DNA from: Streptomyces liliifuscus
GTDB lineage: Bacteria > Actinomycetota > Actinomycetes > Streptomycetales > Streptomycetaceae
Assembly (NCBI RefSeq): GCF_016598615.1
Contig: NZ_CP066831.1
Coordinates: forward strand, 1,984,001-2,048,000
DNA length: 64,000 nucleotides
Reading direction: 5' to 3'
The position numbers and the translations under genes are program-made. Positions within the stretch are counted from its first letter, which is position 1. Every line of letters begins with the position of its first letter. The notes under the pieces were generated by a model. The model was not told the origin of the DNA and ran no database searches. It was given only the letters and a program-made list of their open reading frames with translations. This document shows, one piece after another, positions 8,537 to 17,156 of the stretch.

Positions 8537-9241
8537 ATGACGACGACAACAGTGAAAAGCGGCTACGGGTACGCGGACCTGCCCGGCCTGATGGGGCTGA
8601 TGAGCGGGGACGAGAAGCACGGACCGGCGGCGACGTCCACACTCGACGCGCTCTGGGTGCTCTACGACCGGGTCCTGCGGGTGACGCCGGAGCGGGCCGA
8701 CGATCCGGAACGGGACCGGTTCCTGCTGTCCAAGGGGCACGGGCCGATGGCCTACTACGCGGTACTCGCCGCGAAGGGCTTCGTGCCGGTCGACTGGCTG
8801 CCGGGTTTCGGCTCGTACGAGTCGCCGCTCGGTCACCATCCGGACCGCGTGCTCGTACCGGGTGCCGAGATCGGCAGCGGTTCGCTCGGGCACGGGCTGC
8901 CGATCGCGGTCGGTACGGCGCTGGGTCTGCGCGCCCAGGGGCTGAACGACCCTCGCGTGTGGGTGCTCGTCGGGGACGCCGAACTGGACGAGGGCAGCAA
9001 CCACGAGGCCATCGCGTACGCCGGTCCGGCCGGGCTCGACCAGCTGCACACCGTCGTGATCGACAACTCCTCCGCCAGTTACGCGCTCCCCGGCGGGATC
9101 GCAGCGCGCTTCGAGGCCGCGGGCTGGTCCGCCGAGACCGTCGACGGACGGGACCACGACGCCCTGTACGCCGCCTTCACCGCTCCTCACCCGGGACGGC
9201 CGCGCGTGGTCGTCGCCCGGGTGGAGCCGAAGACCGCCTGA
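8537..9241 (+). CDS. Transketolase, N-terminal (TPP-binding) subunit
   Basis: This 234-residue protein matches the first half of transketolase. His68 lies in SKGHGP, and the thiamine-diphosphate/metal motif is GDAELDEGSNHE (146-157) followed by IDNSS. Together with the next gene it would form a split transketolase moving two-carbon units in the pentose phosphate pathway or acting on a related sugar. No Shine-Dalgarno precedes the ATG, which fits the leaderless start implied by the MerR-type promoter. It is shorter than a full transketolase because the pyrimidine-binding domain is encoded separately. Confidence 0.92.
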   Translation: MTTTTVKSGYGYADLPGLMGLMSGDEKHGPAATSTLDALWVLYDRVLRVTPERADDPERDRFLLSKGHGPMAYYAVLAAKGFVPVDWLPGFGSYESPLGHHPDRVLVPGAEIGSGSLGHGLPIAVGTALGLRAQGLNDPRVWVLVGDAELDEGSNHEAIAYAGPAGLDQLHTVVIDNSSASYALPGGIAARFEAAGWSAETVDGRDHDALYAAFTAPHPGRPRVVVARVEPKTA

Positions 9242-9299
9242 GCCGGTCACCACTGCCCCCACGCACTCCCACGCACTCCCACAACGGAGGACTTTCCCC

Positions 9300-10214
9300 A
9301 TGGACACCATGCGTGACCGCTTCGCCCCCGTCGTCTCACGGCTGCTCGACGAGGATCCGCGCGTCGCGGTCGTCCTCGCCGAGATCGGTCTGGCCGGGTT
9401 CGAGGAGGCACGGCACCGGCATCCGGACCGTGTGATCAACGTCGGCATCCGGGAGCAGCTGCTGGTCGGAGCGGGCGCGGGCCTCGCCCTGACCGGGCTG
9501 CGGCCCGTGGTGCACACCTTCGCCAGCTTCCTCGTCGAGCGGCCCTTCGAGCAGGTCAAACTGGACCTCGGGCACCAGGACGTGGGCGCCGTGCTGGTCA
9601 GCGCCTCCGCGTCGTTCGACTGGCCCTCGGGCGGCTACACCCACATGGCACCCGGCGACATCGCCCTACTGGACACGCTCGACGGCTGGACGGTCCATGT
9701 CCCGGGCCACCCGGACGAGGCCGAGACACTGCTGCGGCACGCTGTCGCGGCGGGCGACGACAAGGTGTACGTACGGCTGTCCGTGCAGTCGAACGCCGAG
9801 GCCCTCGCCGTCGACGGAGCCCGGTTCCACACCGTCCGCGAGGGCCGGGCCGGCGTGGTCGTCGCGGTCGGGCCGATGCTCGACACGGTGCTCGCCGCGA
9901 CCGAGGGTCTCGACGTCACCGTGCTGTACGGCACGACCGTGCGCCCCTTCGACTCGGCCACGCTGCGCCGGGCCACGGAGGCGGCGGGGACCGATGTCGT
10001 CCTCGTGGAGCCGTACCTGGCCGGCACGTCGACCGCAGCCGCCAACGACGCCCTCGCCGACCTGCCGCACCGTGTCCTCGGCCTCGGCGTCGGCCGCCGC
10101 GAGCTGCGCCGCTACGGGCAGATCGAGGAACACGTGGCCGCGCACGGGCTGGACGCCGGGTCGTTGCGGGAGCGGATCGGTGGGTTCCTGAGGGCCACGA
10201 GGGTCAGCGCATAG
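9300..10214 (+). CDS. Transketolase, C-terminal subunit
   Basis: This 304-residue protein carries the pyrimidine-binding and C-terminal domains of transketolase/Dxs-type enzymes: RVINVGIREQ with the catalytic Glu, then TFASFLVERPFEQVK, and a C-terminal domain with ATLRRATEAAG and VVLVEPY. The ATG follows GGAGGA by a short spacer and lies 58 bp after the first subunit, so the pair is one operon. It should assemble with that subunit into an active alpha2-beta2-type enzyme. Convergent with the MFS gene. Confidence 0.92.
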   Translation: MDTMRDRFAPVVSRLLDEDPRVAVVLAEIGLAGFEEARHRHPDRVINVGIREQLLVGAGAGLALTGLRPVVHTFASFLVERPFEQVKLDLGHQDVGAVLVSASASFDWPSGGYTHMAPGDIALLDTLDGWTVHVPGHPDEAETLLRHAVAAGDDKVYVRLSVQSNAEALAVDGARFHTVREGRAGVVVAVGPMLDTVLAATEGLDVTVLYGTTVRPFDSATLRRATEAAGTDVVLVEPYLAGTSTAAANDALADLPHRVLGLGVGRRELRRYGQIEEHVAAHGLDAGSLRERIGGFLRATRVSA

Positions 10215-10235
10215 GTCTGGCTCCGCAGCCTGGCT

Positions 10236-11756
10236 TCAGGTCGTGCCGCCTGTGCATGTCTGTCCCTTCCCTTGTCTGTGTTCTTGTCCGGCCCCCTGTC
10301 TGTCTCCTCCGCCGGTGCCCGTGGGTCGGGCGGCGACCCCCGCCGACCCGTTCGGCAGCGGCAGCGACCGCGACGTCGGTGCCTCGGCCCGCACCAGGCC
10401 TCGTATCGCGGGCACCGAGAGCAGGGCCGTCGCCACGACGAGGGTCATGGCGCCGGCCACGAGGAGGACGTTGTCCGCGCCGAGGGCCGCCGCGGCCGGG
10501 CCCGCGAGGGCCTGGCCGACCGGCATCATGGCCAGGGAGCCGGCGATGTCGTAGGCGTGGATGCGGTTGAGGGCATCGGGCGGGACCTGGGTCTGCACGC
10601 TGGTCGCCCACATGACGCCCCAGAACGACAGGCCCGCGCCCGCTATCGCCGCACCGGCCGCCATCGCCGCCACTCCGAAGCCCGCTCCGACGGCGGCCGG
10701 GAAACAGGCGAAGGAGAAGAGGGCGAGCGAACCCGCGCGAAGCATGTGCCGGGGACGCAGCCGCAGTGCGATCAGGCCGCCTATGACCGTGCCCGCGCCG
10801 AGGGCGGAGTTGACCAGGCCGTAGGCGCGCGGCCCGTGCTCCTGGACGACCTCCGTCGCGACGAGCGGGACCGTCGGACCCCAGACGGAGATCATCAGGA
10901 CGCACCAGATGACGATGACTCCCCAGAGCCACGTCCGTGATCTGAACTCCCGCCAGCCCTGGACGAGATCGGCCCCGAAGCCGTTGGTGCGGGCCCGGTG
11001 GTCGGGGTGGGCAGGAGGCAGCCGGAGCAGCAGGAGGCAGAGGGCGCTCAGGGCGTATGTCGTGGCGTGGGCCGCGAAGACTCCGCCGGGTGAGGCGAAG
11101 GCGACCAGCAGGCCGGCGAGCGCGGGGCCCGCCAGCTGGGCCGTGGACTCGGCGACGCGTATGGCGCCGTTGGCCGCCTGGACGTCGGTGGCGAGCCGAG
11201 GCACCGTGCTGGCGACGCCGGGCTCGAAGATCGCGGCCGCCGCGCCGTTGACCGCGCCGATCACACAGATCTGCCAGAGCACCACGTGGCCGGTGAAGAA
11301 CAGCGTGGCGGCGACGGACTGGCTGCCCAGCCGCACCACATCGGCGCCGATCATCAGCAGACGGGTGCTGAACCGGTCGGCGAAGACCCCGCCGAAGATC
11401 ACCAGACCCGCGAAGCAGGCGGCCGACGCGGCCATGGCCAGGCCGACGGCCCCCACCCCGTAGCCGTGCTGCAGCAGTCCCGCCGCCAGCGCCACCGGCA
11501 ACATCGTGTCGCCGAGCTTGGCGACGGCCCGCGCGGTGAAGAACAGCCCGAAATCCCGCGACCAGACCTTCCGGGACCCGGCCCCGTCACTCACATCCCG
11601 ACGACCGGTCCCACCACCGCCATCACGACGACCGGCCCCGCCGCCAACATCACGATGACCGGCCCCGCCGCCACGGTGACCCACGCCACCGTGACCGGCG
11701 CCCCCGTCCTCCCCCGACGACGGCACCCCGCCCGAGGACACCCCGCCCCCAGCCAT
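10236..11756 (-). CDS. MFS transporter
   Basis: A 12-helix major-facilitator protein of about 506 residues, with a typical loop GVFADRFSTRLLMIG between helices 2 and 3 and a second-half repeat. It resembles the DHA3/enterobactin-exporter-like MFS group of Streptomyces. The ATG at 11756 is chosen for the GGAGGGG upstream; GTG at 11777 (no Shine-Dalgarno) and GTG at 11594 are alternatives. The first 60 residues are unusual: glycine-, histidine- and arginine-rich repeats encoded by a 27-bp tandem repeat. Substrate unknown; drug or small-molecule efflux is a guess from the family. Confidence 0.8.
   Translation of the reverse strand: MAGGGVSSGGVPSSGEDGGAGHGGVGHRGGGAGHRDVGGGAGRRDGGGGTGRRDVSDGAGSRKVWSRDFGLFFTARAVAKLGDTMLPVALAAGLLQHGYGVGAVGLAMAASAACFAGLVIFGGVFADRFSTRLLMIGADVVRLGSQSVAATLFFTGHVVLWQICVIGAVNGAAAAIFEPGVASTVPRLATDVQAANGAIRVAESTAQLAGPALAGLLVAFASPGGVFAAHATTYALSALCLLLLRLPPAHPDHRARTNGFGADLVQGWREFRSRTWLWGVIVIWCVLMISVWGPTVPLVATEVVQEHGPRAYGLVNSALGAGTVIGGLIALRLRPRHMLRAGSLALFSFACFPAAVGAGFGVAAMAAGAAIAGAGLSFWGVMWATSVQTQVPPDALNRIHAYDIAGSLAMMPVGQALAGPAAAALGADNVLLVAGAMTLVVATALLSVPAIRGLVRAEAPTSRSLPLPNGSAGVAARPTGTGGGDRQGAGQEHRQGKGQTCTGGTT
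11594..11674. repeat. Three 27-bp tandem units in the MFS N-terminus
   Basis: Units 11594-11620, 11621-11647 and 11648-11674 each begin CATC-C-GA-GACCGG and differ by a few bases. On the minus strand they encode a nine-residue repeat of the form RRDxGGGxG. Further, more degenerate copies may follow up to about 11700. Confidence 0.75.
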
Positions 11757-11895
11757 CCCCTCACACCCCTCCCCCACCGACCGATCGATCGACCCTCGAC
11801 GGGACCACCGCGCCCCTCCGCGCCGAGCTCCCCACCCGCCTTCGGATCATGCCACGCGGCACTGACAACGCCCCTCGGTCATCGGCCGTCAGCCG

Positions 11896-12255
11896 TCACC
11901 CATCCGCCGGAAGCCCCAATTCCGGGTAGGACTCCAGCAGTCGGGTCGGAGCCGCCTGCCGCCAGGAGTCCGCGAGGATGTCACGCAACTCGTCCGAGTC
12001 CTCAAGGGCCGCGAGCCGCACACGCACCCAGGCGAAGCCCGCCTCGTGGTCGGCGATCCAGAACTTCCCGGGCTCGGCCAGCACCAACTCGTCGCGCTCC
12101 TCCTTGGGGCAGCGCACGGCGATGGAGGTCTCCTCCTCGGGCAGCGTGGCGAACATCTTCCCCGCGACCCGGAAGGTGGGCATGCTCCAGGCGATCTTCT
12201 CCGTCGTGTCCGGCAGAGAGAGACAGATTCGGCGTACGTCTTCGGCATCCTGCAT
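11896..12255 (-). CDS. MmcQ/YjbR family protein
   Basis: This 119-residue protein begins MQDAEDVRRICLSLPDT and contains AWSMPTFRVAGKMFA and a C-terminal DILADSWRQAAPTRLLE. This is the YjbR/MmcQ (CyaY-like fold) pattern, a small family thought to bind DNA without a classical helix-turn-helix. The Shine-Dalgarno is weak. It is probably monocistronic, between the MFS gene and the acetyltransferase gene. Function is not established. Confidence 0.82.
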   Translation of the reverse strand: MQDAEDVRRICLSLPDTTEKIAWSMPTFRVAGKMFATLPEEETSIAVRCPKEERDELVLAEPGKFWIADHEAGFAWVRVRLAALEDSDELRDILADSWRQAAPTRLLESYPELGLPADG

Positions 12256-12353
12256 GGACAGCACCGTAGCCAATACCACTGACAACCACCTGCTGAGAGC
12301 GGGTTCAGGCACCGCCGAGAGCCGGGTTCGACCACCCGCCGTGAGCGGGACGC

Positions 12354-12905
12354 TCAACGACTCGCAGCAGGCTCCGAAACCTCCGCCGCCACCACGTACT
12401 TGTAGAAGATCGTCGTAGGACGAAGCACCCCGTCGGGCGTCCGCGCGTAGTCCGGTATGACACCCGCCCGGGTCCAACCCGCCGACCGGTAGAGGGACTC
12501 GGCCGGGCTGTCCGTCTCGGTGTCGAGGTTGAGCAGGGTCACGCCCGCCTCGGCGGCGGCGCGTTCGGCCGTCGCGAGCAGCGAACGTCCGAGTCCCTTT
12601 CCGCGCCCCTCCCTGTGCACCATCAGCTTCACCACCTCGGCGCGGTGACTGCTGTTGGGCTTGTCCGGAAAAGCCAGGCTCACGGTGCCGATGATCCGGC
12701 CTCGCGTGTACGCGGCCCACACGGCGAGACCGCCCTCCGCGAGCGCGTCCGCCCGCCCCCGCCACCAGTCGACGGCGGCGGCTCGGTCGAGCGGGGCGAG
12801 GAATCCGACCGACGCCCCGCCGTTGACGGTGTCGGTCAGCAGGTCGGCCAACTCGTCGACGGATCGGAGCAGTTGGTCGGTCTCCAGCCGGACCACCGTG
12901 CTCAT
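12354..12905 (-). CDS. GNAT family N-acetyltransferase
   Basis: This 183-residue GNAT-fold protein has the acetyl-CoA pyrophosphate loop HREGRGKGLGRSLL around residues 106-119, preceded by the beta-4 strand VVKLMV and followed by NLDTETDSPAESLYRSAGW, the usual C-terminal motif. The ATG overlaps the stop of the XRE-cupin gene by 4 bp, so the two are co-transcribed and the acetyltransferase is likely under that regulator. Substrate unknown; similar pairs are linked to small-molecule detoxification. Confidence 0.85.
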   Translation of the reverse strand: MSTVVRLETDQLLRSVDELADLLTDTVNGGASVGFLAPLDRAAAVDWWRGRADALAEGGLAVWAAYTRGRIIGTVSLAFPDKPNSSHRAEVVKLMVHREGRGKGLGRSLLATAERAAAEAGVTLLNLDTETDSPAESLYRSAGWTRAGVIPDYARTPDGVLRPTTIFYKYVVAAEVSEPAASR

Positions 12906-13498
12906 GGCAGCACCACCGCCAGCACATAGCGCGCGTCCTCGGGCCCGGTGCACCGGAAGCGCGTCGGCCCCCACACCCGCAACCGCAGACAGTCGCCCGC
13001 GTCGAGCCGGTGCCCGGCGTCCTGGGCCGTGACCTCCAGCCGCCCGTCGAGCACCCAGATGTGCTGTTCGAGGCCGGGTACGGGCGGCCGGTCGTACGCG
13101 ATGTCCGCGCCGGCCGCGAGCCGTCCCTCGACGAGTTCGCCGCGCAGCCCGGCATGCGGCGGGGACACGGAACGGCGTACGAACCCGGACGCCCTGTCCT
13201 CCCATACGGCCTGGTCGGCGGCCCGTACCAGCAGGGCGGGCTCCGCCTCGACCTCGCTGAGCAGCTGCGACATCGTGCGGCCGTAGACCCCGCACAGTCG
13301 GTTCAGGAGCGAGGCCGTGGGGCTGATCTCCGCGCGCTCGGCCCGGGACAGGGTCGACCGGCTCACCCCGCTGCGCTCCGCCAACTCGCCCAGGGACCAG
13401 CCCCGTTCGGCCCGCAGCTCGGCCAGCCGCACGCCGAGACGGGCATCGACGGGGTCCGGTCCACCGACCTCCGTGTCAGCATCTCCATCACGTCTCAT
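12902..13498 (-). CDS. XRE-cupin transcriptional regulator
   Basis: This 198-residue protein has an N-terminal XRE helix-turn-helix (LGELAERSGVSRSTLSRAE, about residues 36-54) and a C-terminal cupin sensor domain (GLEQHIWVLDGRLEVTAQ, then HRLDAGDCLRL). It is the first gene of a two-gene unit with the GNAT gene. An imperfect inverted repeat directly upstream of the ATG suggests autoregulation. The effector would bind in the cupin barrel; it is unknown. Confidence 0.87.
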   Translation of the reverse strand: MRRDGDADTEVGGPDPVDARLGVRLAELRAERGWSLGELAERSGVSRSTLSRAERAEISPTASLLNRLCGVYGRTMSQLLSEVEAEPALLVRAADQAVWEDRASGFVRRSVSPPHAGLRGELVEGRLAAGADIAYDRPPVPGLEQHIWVLDGRLEVTAQDAGHRLDAGDCLRLRVWGPTRFRCTGPEDARYVLAVVLP

Positions 13499-13519
13499 AT
13501 TCGGGATGCTATCCCAGAT
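13499..13519. promoter_or_regulatory. Candidate operator of the XRE-cupin gene
   Basis: ATTCGGGAT (13499-13507) and ATCCCAGAT (13511-13519) form an inverted repeat matching at 7 of 9 positions around a 3-bp centre. It directly abuts the start codon at 13498, a position suited to repression. Confidence 0.45.
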
Positions 13520-13553
13520 ACGAGACGGATCGAAGCGGGCCGCCCGCCGGCGC

Positions 13554-14459
13554 TCATCCCACCGGTGCGGCCTCGCCCAGCGCCTCCAGTACCGGCCGGA
13601 TCAGCGGATGCTCCTCTGCTCCCCGGCGCACGGCGGCGAAGACCCGGCGCGTGGGTGCGACCCCGTCGACAGGGCGTACGACCACACCCGAGAGATCCAT
13701 GCCGCTCAGGGCCGAGCGCGGCACCAGGGCGACCCCCGCGTCCGCCGAAGCGAGCGCGACGACCGCACGGAAGTCGTCCGAGGAGTGCTCGAGTCGGGGC
13801 TGGAATCCGGCGTGCTCACAGGCCAGGACCACGACGTCGTGGCAGGGGTTTCCGGGGTACGGGCCGATCCACGGGTCCTTGGCCAGCTCGGCGAGCGGCA
13901 CCTCCGTACGGTCGGCGAGGCGGTGGCTCACCGGGACGACGGCGTCGAACGGTTCGGCGTACAGCGGGATGTGTGCGAGGCGCGGGTCGTCGGCGTCCGG
14001 GGCGCCGCGGTACTCGACGGCGACCGCCACGTCGACCTGCCGGTCGAGCACCATCGGCAGACTGGCGTCGCCCTCGGCGTCCTGGACGCGGATGCGGATG
14101 CCGGGCGCGGTCCGCGCGAGCCGGGCGACGGCGGGCGCGACGACCAGGCCGATACCGGTCGCGAAGGAGGCGACCGTGACCGTGCCCGCCGAACCCGAGT
14201 CGTACGCGGCGAGCTCCGCCTCGGCCTTCTCCAGCTGGGCGAGGACCGCGTTGGTGTGGCTGAGCAGGATCTCGCCGGCCGGAGTCAGGCGTACGCCCCT
14301 GGCACTGCGCTCCACCAGGCGGTGGCCCGTCTCCTGCTCCAAAGCCGTCAGCTGTTGCGAGACGGCGGAGGGCGTGAGGTAGAGCGCGGCGGCAGCGGCC
14401 GTCACCGTGCGATGGTCCGCCACCGCACGGAGGATGTGGAGCCGCCGCGCTTCGATCAT
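13554..14459 (-). CDS. LysR-type transcriptional regulator
   Basis: This 301-residue protein has an N-terminal winged helix (ILRAVADHRTVTAAAAALYL, then PSAVSQQLTALEQETGHRL, roughly residues 10-48) and a periplasmic-binding-protein-like effector domain with GTVTVASF and later GPYPGNPCHDVV. It lies downstream of tdh-kbl on the same strand, 86 bp after the kbl stop. It might control that threonine operon, but LysR genes more often act on divergent neighbours, so this is only a possibility. Confidence 0.88.
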   Translation of the reverse strand: MIEARRLHILRAVADHRTVTAAAAALYLTPSAVSQQLTALEQETGHRLVERSARGVRLTPAGEILLSHTNAVLAQLEKAEAELAAYDSGSAGTVTVASFATGIGLVVAPAVARLARTAPGIRIRVQDAEGDASLPMVLDRQVDVAVAVEYRGAPDADDPRLAHIPLYAEPFDAVVPVSHRLADRTEVPLAELAKDPWIGPYPGNPCHDVVVLACEHAGFQPRLEHSSDDFRAVVALASADAGVALVPRSALSGMDLSGVVVRPVDGVAPTRRVFAAVRRGAEEHPLIRPVLEALGEAAPVG

Positions 14460-14545
14460 GTGACCGATTCTCTCAGAGGTTCACGCTCACCCTGCTCGAT
14501 CGTCAGCCCCGTCCGCGCTCGGGCGCCCTCCCCGTTCCTCCGCGG

Positions 14546-15760
14546 TCAGGCCTTCGCTGCTGCCCCTTCCGCCTCCAGCTCCGCCCGCGCCGCCACGAAG
14601 GCGTCCACGGCACGGTTCACGTCCTCCGTCGAGTGCGCGGCGGACAGCTGTACGCGGATCCGGGCCCGGCCCTGCGGGACCACCGGGTACGAGAAGCCGA
14701 TCACGTACACCCCGCGGTCCAGGAGCAGCTCCGCCATGCGTCCGGCGACGGCCGCGTCGCCGATCATGACCGGGGCGATGGCGTGGTCGCCGGGGAGGAT
14801 GTCGAAGCCCTCCTCGGTCATCCGGGAGCGGAACAGCGCGGTGTTCGCGGCGAGGTGCTCGCGCAGGTCGCCCGCCGACTCCAGCAGGTCGAGGACCTTG
14901 AGCGAGGCTGCGGCGATCACGGGGGCCAGGGTGTTCGAGAAGAGGTACGGGCGCGAGCGCTGGCGCAGCAGGGCGACGATCTCGGCGCGGGCGGCGACGT
15001 AACCGCCGGACGCGCCGCCGAGTGCCTTGCCGAGGGTGCCGGTGATGATGTCGACGCGGTCCATGACCCCGTGCAGCTCGGGGGTTCCGCGGCCGCCGGG
15101 GCCGACGAAGCCGACGGCGTGCGAGTCGTCGACCATGACCATGGCGTCGTAGCGGTCGGCGAGGTCGCAGATCTCGCGCAGCGGGGCCACATACCCGTCC
15201 ATGGAGAAGACGCCGTCGGTGACGATCAGCCTGCGGCGGGCGCCCGCGGCCTCCTTCAACTGCTGTTCCAGGTCCGCGAGATCACGGTTGGCGTAGCGCA
15301 GGCGGCGTGCCTTCGAGAGGCGGATGCCGTCGATGATCGACGCGTGGTTGAGGGCGTCGGAGATCACCGCGTCCTCCTCGCCGAGGAGGGTTTCGAAGAC
15401 TCCGCCGTTGGCGTCGAAGCAGGAGGAGTAGAGGATCGTGTCCTCCTGGCCGAGAAAGGCGGAGAGGCGCTGTTCGAGCTCCTTGTGCACCTCCTGCGTA
15501 CCGCAGATGAAGCGCACGGAGGCCATGCCGTATCCCCAGCGGTCGAGGGCCTCGTGGGCGGCGGCGATGACCTCGGGGTGGTCGGCGAGGCCGAGGTAGT
15601 TGTTCGCGCAGAAGTTGAGGACCTCACCGGGGCGGCCGCCCGCGGTGACGTTCACGGTCGCGGACTGCGGGCTGCCGATGACGCGCTCGGGCTTGTGCAG
15701 TCCCGCGGCGCGGATCTCGTCGAGGGTGGTGCGGAGGTCATCGCGTACGGAGTCGAACAT
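14546..15760 (-). CDS. kbl: Glycine C-acetyltransferase (2-amino-3-ketobutyrate CoA ligase)
   Basis: This 404-residue alpha-oxoamine synthase converts 2-amino-3-ketobutyrate plus CoA to glycine and acetyl-CoA, the second step of threonine catabolism. [15 protein letters not shown] (48-62), [16 protein letters not shown] (210-225) and [15 protein letters not shown] with PLP Lys245 are the full family signature. It lies 62 bp after tdh, so one operon does both steps. Length matches the family. Confidence 0.95.
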   Translation of the reverse strand: MFDSVRDDLRTTLDEIRAAGLHKPERVIGSPQSATVNVTAGGRPGEVLNFCANNYLGLADHPEVIAAAHEALDRWGYGMASVRFICGTQEVHKELEQRLSAFLGQEDTILYSSCFDANGGVFETLLGEEDAVISDALNHASIIDGIRLSKARRLRYANRDLADLEQQLKEAAGARRRLIVTDGVFSMDGYVAPLREICDLADRYDAMVMVDDSHAVGFVGPGGRGTPELHGVMDRVDIITGTLGKALGGASGGYVAARAEIVALLRQRSRPYLFSNTLAPVIAAASLKVLDLLESAGDLREHLAANTALFRSRMTEEGFDILPGDHAIAPVMIGDAAVAGRMAELLLDRGVYVIGFSYPVVPQGRARIRVQLSAAHSTEDVNRAVDAFVAARAELEAEGAAAKA

Positions 15761-15822
15761 GAGGGGCTCCTAGAGGTGCTCACGCGGTACGGGGAGCGTG
15801 CGGGGGCTGAGAGGACCGGGGC

Positions 15823-16851
15823 TTACGCAGTCCAGTCGAGGATGACCTTCCCGCCGCGGCCGCTCGCCGCGTCGGCGAACGCCGCCTCGTAGTCGCGGTA
15901 GCCGTAGCGGCCGGTGATCACGGGGGCGAGGTCGAGGCCGCCTTCGAGGAGGACCGACATCGCGTACCAGGTCTCGAACATCTCGCGGCCGTAGATCCCC
16001 TTGATCGTGATCATGGAGGTGACGATCCGGGACCAGTCGACGGCGAACTCCTCGGACGGCAGTCCGAGCATGGCGATCTTGCCGCCGTGCGTCATGTTGG
16101 CGAGCATGTCGCGCATCGCGACGGGATTGCCGGACATCTCCAGGCCGACGTCGAAGCCCTCGCGCAGGCCGAGCGTGCGCTGCCCGTCGCCGATGGTCGA
16201 CTCGGCGACGTTCAGCGCGAGGCTGACGCCGATCTTGCGGGCGAGCTCCAGGCGCTCCTCGCTGACGTCGGTGACCACGACGTGCCGGGCGCCTGCGTGC
16301 TTGGCGACGGCGGCGGCCATCAGGCCGATGGGTCCCGCGCCGGTGATCAGTACGTCCTCTCCGACCAGCGGGAACGACAGCGCGGTGTGCACGGCGTTGC
16401 CGAAGGGGTCGAAGATCGCGGCGACGTCGAGGTCGACGGGGACGCGGTGCACCCACACGTTGGACGCGGGCAGCGCGACGTACTCGGCGAACGCGCCGTC
16501 GCGGCCGACGCCGAGTCCCACCGTGGCGCGGCACAGATGGCGCCGCCCGGCCTGGCAGTTGCGGCACTTGCCGCACACGAGGTGGCCCTCGCCGCTGACC
16601 CGGTCGCCCACGGCGATCTCGCCTACGTCGCGGCCCGTCTCGACGACCTCGCCCACGAACTCGTGGCCGATCACGAGCGGGGTTCTGATCGACTGCTGTG
16701 CCCAGCCGTCCCAGTTGCGTATGTGCAGGTCGGTGCCGCAGATCCCGGTCCTGAGGACCTTGATCAGTACGTCTCCGGGTCCGACGCCCGGCTCCGGCAC
16801 GTCCATGAGCCGGAGTCCCGGCTCAGCCTTCTCCTTGACCAGCGCCTTCAA
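15823..16851 (-). CDS. tdh: L-threonine 3-dehydrogenase
   Basis: This 342-residue zinc-dependent medium-chain dehydrogenase oxidises threonine to 2-amino-3-ketobutyrate. Cys38 with HEF (63-65) is the catalytic zinc region, and Cys93/96/99/107 form the structural zinc lobe (CGKCRNC). [17 protein letters not shown] is the NAD Rossmann loop. The TTG at 16851 is preferred because GGGAG lies five bases upstream and the protein then starts (M)[11 protein letters not shown] as in known homologues; GTG at 16854 is the alternative. The 5' leader is rich in hairpins. It forms an operon with kbl. Confidence 0.94.
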   Translation of the reverse strand: MKALVKEKAEPGLRLMDVPEPGVGPGDVLIKVLRTGICGTDLHIRNWDGWAQQSIRTPLVIGHEFVGEVVETGRDVGEIAVGDRVSGEGHLVCGKCRNCQAGRRHLCRATVGLGVGRDGAFAEYVALPASNVWVHRVPVDLDVAAIFDPFGNAVHTALSFPLVGEDVLITGAGPIGLMAAAVAKHAGARHVVVTDVSEERLELARKIGVSLALNVAESTIGDGQRTLGLREGFDVGLEMSGNPVAMRDMLANMTHGGKIAMLGLPSEEFAVDWSRIVTSMITIKGIYGREMFETWYAMSVLLEGGLDLAPVITGRYGYRDYEAAFADAASGRGGKVILDWTA

Positions 16852-16874
16852 CACGGCTCCCGTGTACGAGGGTT

Positions 16875-16986
16875 CCGGGCCGGGGCATGCCAAAGCGGGC
16901 CCCGGCCCGGAGTGAGGGGTGGCGTCACGGCAGGGGGCATGGCGGGTGGGCCATGCGGGAGCGCCTCTCAGCGGCTGCGGCGCTCC
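16875..16986 (-). promoter_or_regulatory. Structured 5' leader of tdh with three hairpins
   Basis: In transcript order there are three perfect inverted repeats. They are 16958-16965 with 16979-16986 (GGAGCGCC), 16937-16943 with 16950-16956 (GCATGGC), and 16875-16886 with 16899-16910 (CCGGGCCGGGGC, 12 bp). The last ends 21 bp before the GTG. A promoter could lie in the A/T-rich patch near 17035-17050. No known riboswitch core is recognisable. The rest of the 300-bp gap up to 17156 shows nothing else clear. Confidence 0.5.
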
Positions 16987-17156
16987 ACTGCCGATGCGGA
17001 GAAATCTGCCGTACGCGGGCGCTGCGGTCCATCGAGGTTTTCTTAAGCTCCGCCGCAGCTTTCCTTCACACCTGGCTCCCCTCCCACGAATCCGCTCCCC
17101 TCCCGCACGTCCCCCGGACCCGTGAGCGTGTCCGCCCCCGGATCACCTCGACCCCG

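Noticed and set aside
16855..17050. Glycine riboswitch before tdh
   Set aside because: The conserved glycine-riboswitch core sequences were not found in the leader; only unrelated GC-rich hairpins are present.
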